In this document: piece after piece, positions 35,966 to 45,068 of the stretch
Layout of the letters: the number at the start of each line of letters is the position of its first letter
Numbering within the stretch: the first letter of the stretch is position 1
Assembly: GCA_963676165.1 (NCBI GenBank)
Contig: OY781043.1
Location: forward strand, 1 to 64,000
Reading direction: 5' to 3'
Length of the DNA: 64,000 nucleotides
Source: JAQIBY01 sp963676165
GTDB lineage: Bacteria > Bacteroidota > Bacteroidia > Bacteroidales > ML635J-15
The notes under the pieces: model-generated
What the model was told of the DNA's origin: nothing
Database searches by the model: none
What the model saw: only the letters and a program-made list of their open reading frames with translations
Position numbers and translations under genes: made by a program

Positions 35966-37066
35966 ATGATCTTAAGGGTAGAGAAATTATTGGTTTTATT
36001 AAGTTTGTTCCTGTTTTCAGGACTACTTTTTGCTAGTGAGCCTCATCACGAAGAAGCTCAAGAAGAGTTTAATGTGACGCCTTTTGTCTTAAATCACATC
36101 AAGGATAGCCACGGATGGCATATTTTAGACTATACTGATAAATCAGGTGAACTTCATGCTGTATCAGTTCCACTGCCAATTATTCTGATTCATGATGGAC
36201 AGTTTGTTTGTTTTATGTCTTCGAAATTTCATCACGGACATGCTGTTGCAACAAAAAAAGGAAATAATTACTTCCTCTATGAAGGAAAAATTTACTTAAC
36301 AGATGAGCATGGAACCATTGAAACAGAATTTGATGAAGAAAAAGGAAAAACAGTGATAGTCAATGAAAAACCACTTGATTTTTCCATTACCAAAAATGTG
36401 GCAGGAATGTTTTTAACTGCCATTATTATGATTTTGATTTTTATCTCTGTAGCGCGTGCTTATAAAAAACGTCCGGGTCGTCCTGGTGGATTGCAAGGTT
36501 TTATGGAGCCACTTATTCTCTTTGTACGCGATGACATTGCAAAACCAAACATTGGTGAAAAGTATGAGCGTTACTTGCCGTACATTCTTACCGTGTTTTT
36601 CTTTATTTTGATCAACAACTTCCTTGGTTTGGTCCCGTTCTTTCCGGGAGGAGCAAATGTTACCGGTAATATATCTGTCACATTAACATTGGCTGTGTTT
36701 ACAATGATATTAACCAATATAAGTGGATCCAAAGCATATTGGAAGCATATTTTTAATGCCCCTGGAGTTCCCTGGTGGTTAAAATTTCCAATTCCAATTA
36801 TGCCTGTTGTTGAATTTATTGGAATTTTATCCAAACCATTTGCACTGATGATTCGTTTGTTTGCGAATATCACAGCGGGTCACATTATTGTGATAAGTTT
36901 GGTTTCAGTTATATTTATTTTTGAAACAATTGGTATGAGTGCCATCTCTGTTCCATTCGTGTTGTTTATTGACGTGTTGGAAATTCTGGTAGCATTCATC
37001 CAAGCATATATTTTTACGCTCTTATCTAGCTTGTTTATTGGACTGGCAGTTCAGAGTGATCATTAG
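35966..37066 (+). CDS. atpB: F0F1 ATP synthase subunit a
   Basis: 366 residues. A signal-like N-terminus and a long periplasmic region (about 20-145, with His-rich EPHHEEAQEEF) precede five or so membrane helices; this large N-domain is common in Bacteroidota. The proton-channel Arg is in MIRLFANITAGHI (near residue 298). PVVEFIGILSKPFAL is the typical preceding stretch. It forms the half-channels with the c ring in the cytoplasmic membrane. It is the first structural gene of the operon. Confidence 0.93.
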   Translation: MILRVEKLLVLLSLFLFSGLLFASEPHHEEAQEEFNVTPFVLNHIKDSHGWHILDYTDKSGELHAVSVPLPIILIHDGQFVCFMSSKFHHGHAVATKKGNNYFLYEGKIYLTDEHGTIETEFDEEKGKTVIVNEKPLDFSITKNVAGMFLTAIIMILIFISVARAYKKRPGRPGGLQGFMEPLILFVRDDIAKPNIGEKYERYLPYILTVFFFILINNFLGLVPFFPGGANVTGNISVTLTLAVFTMILTNISGSKAYWKHIFNAPGVPWWLKFPIPIMPVVEFIGILSKPFALMIRLFANITAGHIIVISLVSVIFIFETIGMSAISVPFVLFIDVLEILVAFIQAYIFTLLSSLFIGLAVQSDH

Positions 37067-37099
37067 TTCGAACATTTTGTTTAATTTAAAACTCATATT

Positions 37100-37306
37100 A
37101 TGGGATCTTTAGCAGCTATCGGAGCAGGCCTCGCAGTAATTGGAGCAGCTCTTGGTATTGGAAAAATTGGGGGAAATGCAATGGAAGCTATTGCACGTCA
37201 ACCTGAAGCAGCTGGAAAAATTCAAACAGCAATGATTATTTCTGCAGCACTTATTGAAGGTGTAGCACTTTTCGCTGTTGTAGTTTCACTTTTGGTTGCT
37301 AACTAA
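37100..37306 (+). CDS. atpE: F0F1 ATP synthase subunit c
   Basis: 68 residues: two helices with a loop containing ARQPEAAGKIQ. The ion-binding Glu is in AALIEGVALF (near residue 53). The Glu is followed by Gly, and the extra polar ligands of Na+-type c subunits (helix-1 Gln, ES/ET after the Glu) are absent, so it is probably proton-driven. The first helix is rich in Gly and Ala (GAGLAVIGAALGIGKIGG). It is followed by an unusual perfect hairpin. Confidence 0.95.
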   Translation: MGSLAAIGAGLAVIGAALGIGKIGGNAMEAIARQPEAAGKIQTAMIISAALIEGVALFAVVVSLLVAN

Positions 37307-37313
37307 ATTTTAC

Positions 37314-37356
37314 CTGTTTTTTCGCAGCGATAGGCTGCGAAAAAACAGTCTTTTTT
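37314..37356 (+). terminator. Perfect hairpin between atpE and atpF
   Basis: A perfect 15-bp stem runs from 37314-37328 to 37334-37348 with a five-base loop (GATAG), followed by TC and six T (37351-37356). It has all the features of an intrinsic terminator but lies inside the operon. It may end part of the transcripts after atpE or protect the 3' end of an atpE-containing mRNA. Confidence 0.75.
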
Positions 37357-37376
37357 GAAATTAAAACATTGACAAT

Positions 37377-37871
37377 ATGGATCTTGTAAGTCCCGGTGTT
37401 GGTTTAATATTTTGGACAAGTTTTGTTTTCCTCATTCTTGTCGTATTGCTTCGATTCTTTGCGTGGAAGCCAATTTTAACTATGGTAAATAAGCGTAATG
37501 ATTCCATTGAAGAAGCTTTAAAACAAGCAGAAACAGCGCGTGAAGAAATGAAAAAACTTCAAGCTGATCATGAGCAAATGATGGAAGACTCTCGCAAAGA
37601 GCGAGACAAAATATTTGCAGAAGCACGTGAAATGAAAGAACAGCTCATGCAAAAAGCAAAAGATGAAACCAATAAAATGGTTGATAAGATGAAAGCTGAT
37701 GCAAAAGCTGAAATTCATGCCCAAAAGCAAGCTGTAATGAATGAGTTAAAACAACAAGTTGCTGAAATCTCCATTGATATGGCTGAACGCATTTTGAAAG
37801 CCGAACTGGATGATAAAAAGAAACAGGAAAATCTGATCAATCAGCTTCTTGATGATGTTAAACTTAATTAA
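37377..37871 (+). CDS. atpF: F0F1 ATP synthase subunit b
   Basis: 164 residues: one N-terminal membrane helix (about 9-28) and a long charged coiled coil (about 40-150), the peripheral stalk. FFAWKPILTMVNKR after the membrane helix is typical. It starts 70 bases after atpE, across the hairpin. Confidence 0.93.
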   Translation: MDLVSPGVGLIFWTSFVFLILVVLLRFFAWKPILTMVNKRNDSIEEALKQAETAREEMKKLQADHEQMMEDSRKERDKIFAEAREMKEQLMQKAKDETNKMVDKMKADAKAEIHAQKQAVMNELKQQVAEISIDMAERILKAELDDKKKQENLINQLLDDVKLN

Positions 37872-37879
37872 TTAGTTGT

Positions 37880-38419
37880 ATGGATTACAGTAAAATAGGT
37901 GTAAGATATGCCAAGGCTCTTTTCGAATATGCAGAAGAGCAAAAGCTGACAGATCTGGTTGTGGAAGATATCAGGTTACTGTATTCCAACCTGAAAGAAA
38001 ACCCGGAATTGCTAAAATACTTTAGTAATCCGGTAACAAAATCCAGTACGAAAAGTCAAATGGTGGATGATATTTACGGAAAACATTTTCAAAAACTCAC
38101 CTGTGACTTTATGAAACTGGTTATTCAACATCGACGCGAAGAGCATTTTCCTGCTATTTGCAGACGTGTTGATGCAATGTATAAAGAGAAATTTGGAATT
38201 CGCAATCTCAAAATTCGTAGTGTCGTTGAAATGAATCCGAAATTGCAAAAACGTATTGAGGCTATCGTCAAAGAGGCCCTGAATGCGAAATCATTGGAAT
38301 TAAGCACAGAACTTGACCCTGATCTTATTGGTGGTTTTGTTTTGGACATGGACGATTTACGATTCGATGCAAGTGTGAAAGCACAGATTAGCGAATTACA
38401 CAATAAATTACTGAAATAG
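37880..38419 (+). CDS. atpH: F0F1 ATP synthase subunit delta
   Basis: 179 residues, soluble, starting with the family-like KIGVRYAKALFEYAEEQK. The C-terminal LIGGFVLDMDDLRFDASV motif is diagnostic. It links the peripheral stalk to the top of F1. It lies eight bases after atpF. Confidence 0.94.
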   Translation: MDYSKIGVRYAKALFEYAEEQKLTDLVVEDIRLLYSNLKENPELLKYFSNPVTKSSTKSQMVDDIYGKHFQKLTCDFMKLVIQHRREEHFPAICRRVDAMYKEKFGIRNLKIRSVVEMNPKLQKRIEAIVKEALNAKSLELSTELDPDLIGGFVLDMDDLRFDASVKAQISELHNKLLK

Positions 38420-38446
38420 TTAATACACGATTTAAAGGATAATTAT

Positions 38447-40027
38447 ATGGCTCAAATTAATCCGGTAGAAGTATCAGAAATACTCAAAAAACAATTGAGT
38501 GGATTTAACGCTGAAGCAGAACTTCAGGAAGTTGGTACTGTTTTGCAAGTTGGTGATGGTATTGCCCGTATTTATGGCTTAACCAAAGTCCAAGCAAACG
38601 AGTTAATCGAATTTGAAAGTGGTGATATGGGTATTGTACTCAACATTGAAGAAGATAATGTTGGTGCAGTATTGCTTGGTCACTCAGAAGAGATTAAAGA
38701 AGGTTCTTCAGTGAAACGAACTAAGCGTATTGCTTCCATTAATGTGAGTGAAAAAATGGTAGGCCGCGTATTGGATACTCTTGGAAACCCAATTGATGGT
38801 AAAGGTCCAATTGAAGGTCCGTTTTTTGAAATGCCACTGGAACGCAAAGCCCCGGGAGTTATTTATAGAGAGCCTGTAACTGAGCCACTACAAACAGGAA
38901 TAAAAGCAATTGATGCAATGACACCAATTGGACGTGGTCAACGTGAGTTAATCATTGGTGACCGCCAAACTGGAAAAACAGCAATTGCAATTGATACTAT
39001 CATTAACCAAAGAGAAAACTTTGATAAAGGGGAGCCTGTATTTTGTATTTATGTTGCTATTGGTCAGAAAGGGTCAACTGTAGCAAACATTGCAAATACA
39101 TTGGAGCAACATGGCGCAATGGATTATACCATTATTGTTGCTGCAAATGCTTCTGACCCTGCAGCTCAGCAATTCTATGCACCTTATGCCGGAGCTTCAA
39201 TCGGTGAATATTTCCGTGATACCGGACGTCCTGCTTTGATTGTTTATGATGATTTGTCGAAACAAGCAGTGTCTTATCGTGAAGTTTCTCTCTTGCTTAG
39301 ACGTCCACCAGGACGTGAAGCATACCCAGGAGATGTATTCTATCTTCATTCACGTTTATTGGAACGTGCCTCAAAGGTAATTAGCTCTGACAATATTGCT
39401 CAGCAGATGAATGATGTACCAGAATCACTTAAAGGAAAAGTGAAAGGTGGAGGTTCATTAACTGCACTGCCAATTATTGAAACACAAGCTGGTGACGTTT
39501 CTGCATACATTCCTACCAACGTAATTTCAATTACTGATGGACAGATTTTCCTTGAGTCTGACTTGTTTAATGCTGGTATTCGTCCTGCTGTTAATGTTGG
39601 TATTTCCGTATCACGTGTAGGAGGTAATGCTCAGGTAAAATCCATGAAAAAGGTAGCATCACCACTGAAAACAGCTCAGGCACAGTTCCGTGAACTCGAA
39701 GCATTTGCAAAATTCGGTTCTGACCTAGATAAAGCAACGCTAGCAACTTTGGATGCAGGTCGTAAGAATGTACAAATATTGAAACAACCACAGTATGCTC
39801 CTGTAACTGTTGCGGATCAGGTGGCTATAATTTACTGTGGTACCAAAGCATTATTGCGTGATATCCCTGAAGATAAAGTGCGTGATTTCGAAAAAGCTTT
39901 CCTTGAGTATATGAATGCAAAACATGCGGACATTATGAAAGCGCTAGGTGAAGGTGCATTTACTGACGAAATTAAACAAAGCATTGAAAATGCAGCCGTT
40001 GAAGTTGCATCTCAATTTAAAAACTAA
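38447..40027 (+). CDS. atpA: F0F1 ATP synthase subunit alpha
   Basis: 526 residues. The Walker A loop is GDRQTGKTA (near residue 171) and the alpha signature PAVNVGISVSRVGG lies near residue 378. ALIVYDDLSKQAVSYRE is the Walker B region. It forms the catalytic head with beta, which is encoded about 7 kb downstream rather than next to atpG. Confidence 0.96.
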   Translation: MAQINPVEVSEILKKQLSGFNAEAELQEVGTVLQVGDGIARIYGLTKVQANELIEFESGDMGIVLNIEEDNVGAVLLGHSEEIKEGSSVKRTKRIASINVSEKMVGRVLDTLGNPIDGKGPIEGPFFEMPLERKAPGVIYREPVTEPLQTGIKAIDAMTPIGRGQRELIIGDRQTGKTAIAIDTIINQRENFDKGEPVFCIYVAIGQKGSTVANIANTLEQHGAMDYTIIVAANASDPAAQQFYAPYAGASIGEYFRDTGRPALIVYDDLSKQAVSYREVSLLLRRPPGREAYPGDVFYLHSRLLERASKVISSDNIAQQMNDVPESLKGKVKGGGSLTALPIIETQAGDVSAYIPTNVISITDGQIFLESDLFNAGIRPAVNVGISVSRVGGNAQVKSMKKVASPLKTAQAQFRELEAFAKFGSDLDKATLATLDAGRKNVQILKQPQYAPVTVADQVAIIYCGTKALLRDIPEDKVRDFEKAFLEYMNAKHADIMKALGEGAFTDEIKQSIENAAVEVASQFKN

Positions 40028-40036
40028 ATTCTTGGC

Positions 40037-40900
40037 ATGGCAAATCTGAAAGAAATACGTACCCGTATTAGTTCTGTCAAATCAACCAGACAGATTACCA
40101 GCGCCATGAAGCTTGTCTCTGCTGCCAAGTTGAAAAAGGCGCAGAATAAGATTGTTCAGCTTAAACCGTATTCAAATAAATTGAATTTTATCATTGAGCA
40201 AATTGGTGAAGGTTTAGCCGAAGACAAGTCCTTTAAATTGATACAATCTCGGGAGGTCGAAAAGGTTCTGGTTGTCGTTATTACATCGAATCGGGGCTTG
40301 TGCGGTGCGTTCAATGTAAATGCTGTTAAAAAAGCTATCGCATTAATTCAGGAAAAGTATGTGGATAAGACGGTTGACCTGATGTGCGTCGGGAAAAGAG
40401 CTGCAGAAATTGCAAAAAAATATCCTTATGAAATTGTCCGTAAGGAAATTGAAATATTTGATGACTTAAGATTTTCAGCTTCTTCCGAAATTGCAGAAGA
40501 TCTGATAAGGTATTTTGAGTCTGGAGAATACGATGCAATTGAACTGGTTTACAATAGTTTTAAAAACGCAGCAACTCAAGAGCAAGTTTCTGAACGTTTC
40601 TTACCTGTTGAGGTAAAACACAGTGACGATAATATTGCTGTTGATTATATTTTTGAGCCAAGTAAAGAAGAAATTGGAAAAGAGCTTGTTCCTAAAATGC
40701 TTAAAATACAGTTTTATAAATCATTGCTGGATTCGAATGCCGCAGAACATGGTGCGCGTATGACTGCAATGCATCAAGCTACCGACAATGCTTCTGACTT
40801 GTTACATGAATTGACATTGCAATACAATAAAGCACGTCAGGCTGCAATTACAAACGAAATTTCTGAGATTACATCTGGTGCAGAAGCACTCAATGCTTAA
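40037..40900 (+). CDS. atpG: F0F1 ATP synthase subunit gamma
   Basis: 287 residues: the rotor subunit, with the N-terminal helix RTRISSVKSTRQITSAMKLV and the C-terminal helix TDNASDLLHELTLQYNKARQ that form the rotating coiled coil. TSNRGLCGAFN near residue 77 is the Rossmann-like core. Its stop overlaps the convergent Na/Pi transporter stop by four bases, so the operon ends here without atpD and atpC. Confidence 0.95.
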   Translation: MANLKEIRTRISSVKSTRQITSAMKLVSAAKLKKAQNKIVQLKPYSNKLNFIIEQIGEGLAEDKSFKLIQSREVEKVLVVVITSNRGLCGAFNVNAVKKAIALIQEKYVDKTVDLMCVGKRAAEIAKKYPYEIVRKEIEIFDDLRFSASSEIAEDLIRYFESGEYDAIELVYNSFKNAATQEQVSERFLPVEVKHSDDNIAVDYIFEPSKEEIGKELVPKMLKIQFYKSLLDSNAAEHGARMTAMHQATDNASDLLHELTLQYNKARQAAITNEISEITSGAEALNA

Positions 40901-42591
40901 TTTGATTTGCTGTCTTTACTCAGCGATTCGGAAATGTTTATGAGGTGATCTCCAATACTTTCACATACTGAAATAATGTCCATAAACATCACTCCTGCTT
41001 GGTATCTGTATTCTTTTTTCTTGATGTTTTGCATGCTGCTCTGTTTTAGGAAATTTCTTACAGCATTTATCTCATCCTCAAGTTCACTTGCTTTGTCAAG
41101 CAAAATCTTTTTCGAATAACGTGAGTTTTCTAGGTTCAGCATCATAAGTTCAAATGCACGATCTAGCAAACTAAACATTTCTTGAATTGAGTCTCTAAGC
41201 TCTGGAGTAAACCAGATGCGTTGTTGCATTTTTCTGCGTATGATTTTTGCTAAATTGTAGGCATCATCACCTAAACTTTCAATGTTATCATTGATTTTTA
41301 TCATTGAACGCATCTGTCTAACAGACTCTAAGGATAAATCGTTTTCTGAAAGTTTTGACAAATAGCTTGCAATTTCAACTTCATGAGAGTCCATAAACTC
41401 TTCTTGCTTTTCAATTTGTGCATACAATTTTTCTTTCTTGTCAATATCTGTTTCAAAGAATAATTGCTTTGCATGTGCAAACATTTGTTGAGATTGCTCC
41501 GCATAGTTTTGCAATTCTTTTCTTGCTTGAAGTAAAGATAACTCAGATGTTGCAAGCAATCCAGTGTTGATGAATTTTACTCTTGATCCTGTTTCTTGAA
41601 CTGGAAAGATGCGATTCATTCCTTTCGTGAAAGGAGGAATAAACCAAACAAAAATCAATACTCCAATAATATTAAAAAGGCTATGAAATACTGCTAAGCC
41701 TAATGGAATTGCAGAATGATTTGTTAGTGCAGATTCATGACCAATTTGGTTTGTAATTACATCACTAACATGCACAAGTTGATTGAATAAAATAAAAGCG
41801 ATCAGCGCTGTACTTAAATTGAAAATGGTGTGAGCTAATGCCGATTTTTTTGCTTCCTTATTTGCTATCAGAGCAGCTATATTTGCTGTAATTGTTGTTC
41901 CTATATTCACTCCAATCACCATTGCAGCACCTAACTCAAATCCTATCCAGCCTTCACCACACATTACAACCACTAAAGCAAGACTAGCACTGGATGATTG
42001 TATGATAATGGTCAGTAGAAATCCAACAAAAGCAAAGAGAAGAATACTGCCAATTCCATTCAATTGATAATTCGTTAGAAACTCTAAGACATGAATATTA
42101 TTGTTGATGTCCGGAACCGACATTTTTAAAAAGTCCAATGCGAGAAACAACAAACTAAACCCAACGATGACTTCTCCCCAAGTTCTCCATTTGTTTTTAC
42201 GTGAAAAAATTAAAGGAAAACTGATGGCCATTAACGGAAGACATAACATGACAATGTCAAATCGAAATCCTAGCAGAGCAATAAGCCAGCTTGTGATAGT
42301 AGTTCCAATATTTGCACCAAGAATTAAAGACAAACTTTCCGCAAAACTCAAAAGTCCTGCATTGACAAAGCTTACAAACATCACCGTGCTAGCTGATGAT
42401 GATTGAATAAGTGAGGTGAGGAAAAATCCAGAAAGTATTCCTGTTCCCGGGTTCCGAGTCATTCTTCTCAGAATACTTCGCATGCCATGACCTGCAGCTT
42501 TTTGCAAACCTTCGGACATCATCCTCATGGCAAACAAAAACAGAACTAATGATCCTGCCAATTGTAGTATCTCTATCAACCCAAATTGCAT
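40897..42591 (-). CDS. Na/Pi-cotransporter family protein with PhoU-like domain
   Basis: 564 residues. The N-terminal part (about 1-330) has two repeated NptA-type halves of membrane helices with the QSSSA motifs (SLIQSSSASTVMF and IIQSSSASLALV). The C-terminal 200 residues are a soluble helical PhoU-like domain. It is a likely sodium-dependent phosphate importer regulated by its PhoU domain. It is divergent from the PiT gene; a TTTACA/TTAACA direct repeat faces it. Confidence 0.9.
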   Translation of the reverse strand: MQFGLIEILQLAGSLVLFLFAMRMMSEGLQKAAGHGMRSILRRMTRNPGTGILSGFFLTSLIQSSSASTVMFVSFVNAGLLSFAESLSLILGANIGTTITSWLIALLGFRFDIVMLCLPLMAISFPLIFSRKNKWRTWGEVIVGFSLLFLALDFLKMSVPDINNNIHVLEFLTNYQLNGIGSILLFAFVGFLLTIIIQSSSASLALVVVMCGEGWIGFELGAAMVIGVNIGTTITANIAALIANKEAKKSALAHTIFNLSTALIAFILFNQLVHVSDVITNQIGHESALTNHSAIPLGLAVFHSLFNIIGVLIFVWFIPPFTKGMNRIFPVQETGSRVKFINTGLLATSELSLLQARKELQNYAEQSQQMFAHAKQLFFETDIDKKEKLYAQIEKQEEFMDSHEVEIASYLSKLSENDLSLESVRQMRSMIKINDNIESLGDDAYNLAKIIRRKMQQRIWFTPELRDSIQEMFSLLDRAFELMMLNLENSRYSKKILLDKASELEDEINAVRNFLKQSSMQNIKKKEYRYQAGVMFMDIISVCESIGDHLINISESLSKDSKSN

Positions 42592-42649
42592 AATATTCCG
42601 AAAATGAGCACAATGTTACAAAATATGCAGTATGCATCGCCTTTTCCAA

Positions 42650-42666
42650 TGTTAAATTAATGTAAA
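42650..42666 (-). promoter_or_regulatory. Pho-box-like direct repeat facing the Na/Pi gene
   Basis: Read on the minus strand, TTTACA (42661-42666) and TTAACA (42650-42655) are spaced by five bases, an 11-bp period. A TATTTTG-like -7 candidate lies 24 bases further downstream. The arrangement mirrors the repeat facing the PiT gene. Confidence 0.55.
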
Positions 42667-42692
42667 GTTGATATAAATCGCTCAAATTAGAA

Positions 42693-42737
42693 TTAACATT
42701 GGCTTAACATAAGCCCGAATTGTGATTATTAAGTTTG
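42693..42737 (+). promoter_or_regulatory. Pho-box-like direct repeat and -7 element of the PiT gene
   Basis: TTAACA occurs at 42693-42698 and again at 42704-42709 (11-bp period, N5 spacer). The -7 element TAAGTTTG lies at 42730-42737, 20 bases after the second repeat. The repeat occupies the place of the -33 element, as expected for an activator site of an OmpR/PhoB-type regulator. No consensus TTTG -33 is present. Confidence 0.6.
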
Positions 42738-42759
42738 AAACTCATAAATAAAAGGTAAC

Positions 42760-44976
42760 ATGACTATTTTCTTTTTTATTATTATTGTTCTTTTTGCATT
42801 GGCAATCACTGACTTAGTAGTAGGTGTTAGTAATGATGCAGTTAATTTTTTAAATTCTGCAATCGGGTCAAAAACGGCGCGTTTTCGGAATTTAATGATT
42901 ATTACTTCCATAGGGATTGTTCTCGGAGCTGTATTTTCTGGTGGTATGATGGAAGTAGCGAGAAAAGGAATATTTCATCCTGAGCATTTTTACTTTGATG
43001 AAATCATGTTCATGTTCATGGCTGTTATGTTGACGGATATTATCCTTTTGGATACTTTCAACAGCCTTGGTTTGCCAACATCAACGACAGTTTCTATTGT
43101 ATTTGAATTACTAGGTGCTGCTGTTGCAATGTCTATTATTAAAATATCAAATGATCCCAATGCATTGAGTATGGGAGAATACATCAATACTCAGAAAGCA
43201 TTGATGATTATTCTCGGAATATTGCTCTCTGTTGTTATTGCATTTTCAGTTGGTGCATTAGTCCAATGGTTATCACGTCTTTTGTTTTCATTCAATTTTG
43301 AAAACCGTATTAAATATTTTGGTGGTATTTTTGGAGGTATTGCATTAACTTCAATTACATTTTTTATGATCATTAAAGGAGTGAAAAATGCTCCATTTAT
43401 GACATCGGAAATCAAAGATTGGATACATGATCATACACTAATTATTCTTGGAGGTTCTTTTGTTTTCTGGACTGTCATTTTGCAATTGTTTCATTGGCTT
43501 TTTAAAATGAATATTTTGAAATTTATTGTTCTGGTTGGAACAATGGGTTTGGCTATGGCATTTGCAAGTAATGATTTAGTGAACTTTATTGGTGTTCCGT
43601 TAGCTGGTTTAGATTCTTATCAAAACTTCATTGCAAGTGGAAGTGATCCTGCCTTATTAAAAACAGATTTCCTCACTGAGCCAGTGAAAGCTCAAACCTA
43701 TTTGTTAGTTATTGCCGGGGTTATCATGGCAGTGACATTATGGTTTTCTAAGAAAGCTAGAAGAGTGGTGAAAACTTCTGTGGATTTATCTCGCCAAGAT
43801 GAAGGTGAAGAGCGATTTGCTGCTTCGAAATTAGCACGTGCTATTGTAAATGGCAGTGTGAAGATTTCAAAAGCAACTTCATTTTTGGTTCCTGCAGCAG
43901 TTAAACGTAAAATCGATAAACAGTTTGAGCCAAATCAAAGAGTTGAAGCTATGCCAGCAAAAGACAGGCCAGCTTTTGATATGCTAAGAGCAGCTGTCAA
44001 TTTAATTGTTGCGTCTGTTTTGATCGCAATAGGGACATCGCTTAAGCTTCCTTTATCAACAACTTATGTTACATTTATGGTTGCTATGGGTTCTTCATTG
44101 GCTGATAGAGCTTGGGGGAGAGAATCTGCTGTATTCAGAATTAACGGTGTGATTTCTGTGATTGCCGGATGGTTTTTAACAGCTTTCTCAGCGTTTACCG
44201 TAGCGTTTATCATGCTTAATATCATTAATTTCGGTGGATCGATTGCAATTATAGGCCTGGTTTTATTGGCAGCCTTTATTATTTTCCAAACTTACAGAGG
44301 TCATAAGCGAAGAGAAAAAGAAGCAGAGGAAAAGAAAAATGCAATTACAGAACGTACCTTTAAAACGGAATGTCGTGATAATGTGAGCATAAATCTTGGT
44401 GACGAGTTAGATCAGTTTAACAAATCGCTGAACAGTATTATTGATTTTGATCGCAAGAAAGCGAAGAAAGCCTTGAAAAAAGTAAAGGCAATTAACTTGA
44501 CAACTAAAGGATTAAAGGACAACATCTATCAAATAATTCGAAAACTGGACGAGGAAGATGTTAATGCCAGTATGTATTATGTTCAAGTTATTGATTATTT
44601 GCGAGAAAGCTCTCAGAGTTTAGGTTATATTGCAGAGCCAATTTATGATCATATAGCGAATAACCATAAGCCGATGTCTGATGATCAGAAAGCAGCGGTA
44701 AAAGAACTTATTCAGTTTTACACCCCATTGCATCAGGCCTGTCGCGATATGATAATGCGTTCCGATTTTACAGCCATTGATCATGTCAAAGAGCAACAAG
44801 AATATTTATACGAAGAAATGGCTAGATTGAAGAAAGAACAATTAAAACGTATTAAGAAAGGGAAAGATTCAACCAAAGCCAGTGTCTTGTTTATTAATAT
44901 TTTGCAAGAGACAAAACTTATGTCAATGGGTGTTGTAAATGCAATGAAATCTTATCGTGATTTCATGAATAACTAA
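42760..44976 (+). CDS. PiT-family inorganic phosphate transporter with C-terminal PhoU-like domain
   Basis: 738 residues. PiT signatures are seen in both halves: DLVVGVSNDAVNFLNSAIGS near residue 19 and the AFASNDLVNFIGVPLAG copy near residue 267. The membrane part spans about residues 1-520. The last 200 residues (from FNKSLNSIIDFDRKKA) form a charged helical PhoU-like bundle, a fusion common in Bacteroidota. It is a secondary phosphate importer. A Pho-like direct repeat precedes it. Confidence 0.92.
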   Translation: MTIFFFIIIVLFALAITDLVVGVSNDAVNFLNSAIGSKTARFRNLMIITSIGIVLGAVFSGGMMEVARKGIFHPEHFYFDEIMFMFMAVMLTDIILLDTFNSLGLPTSTTVSIVFELLGAAVAMSIIKISNDPNALSMGEYINTQKALMIILGILLSVVIAFSVGALVQWLSRLLFSFNFENRIKYFGGIFGGIALTSITFFMIIKGVKNAPFMTSEIKDWIHDHTLIILGGSFVFWTVILQLFHWLFKMNILKFIVLVGTMGLAMAFASNDLVNFIGVPLAGLDSYQNFIASGSDPALLKTDFLTEPVKAQTYLLVIAGVIMAVTLWFSKKARRVVKTSVDLSRQDEGEERFAASKLARAIVNGSVKISKATSFLVPAAVKRKIDKQFEPNQRVEAMPAKDRPAFDMLRAAVNLIVASVLIAIGTSLKLPLSTTYVTFMVAMGSSLADRAWGRESAVFRINGVISVIAGWFLTAFSAFTVAFIMLNIINFGGSIAIIGLVLLAAFIIFQTYRGHKRREKEAEEKKNAITERTFKTECRDNVSINLGDELDQFNKSLNSIIDFDRKKAKKALKKVKAINLTTKGLKDNIYQIIRKLDEEDVNASMYYVQVIDYLRESSQSLGYIAEPIYDHIANNHKPMSDDQKAAVKELIQFYTPLHQACRDMIMRSDFTAIDHVKEQQEYLYEEMARLKKEQLKRIKKGKDSTKASVLFINILQETKLMSMGVVNAMKSYRDFMNN

Positions 44977-45068
44977 TTCCATATTGAAAAATATCATTTT
45001 TCCGTTGGAAATGCTTATCTTTCGGCAAGCTTCTTTTTTAGCTTTCCAAACTAAAAATGTTTGTTATT

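Noticed and set aside
37100..37306. Sodium-dependent ATP synthase
   Set aside because: The Glu of subunit c is followed by Gly and the extra Na ligands of helix 1 and 2 are absent, so a proton ring is more likely.
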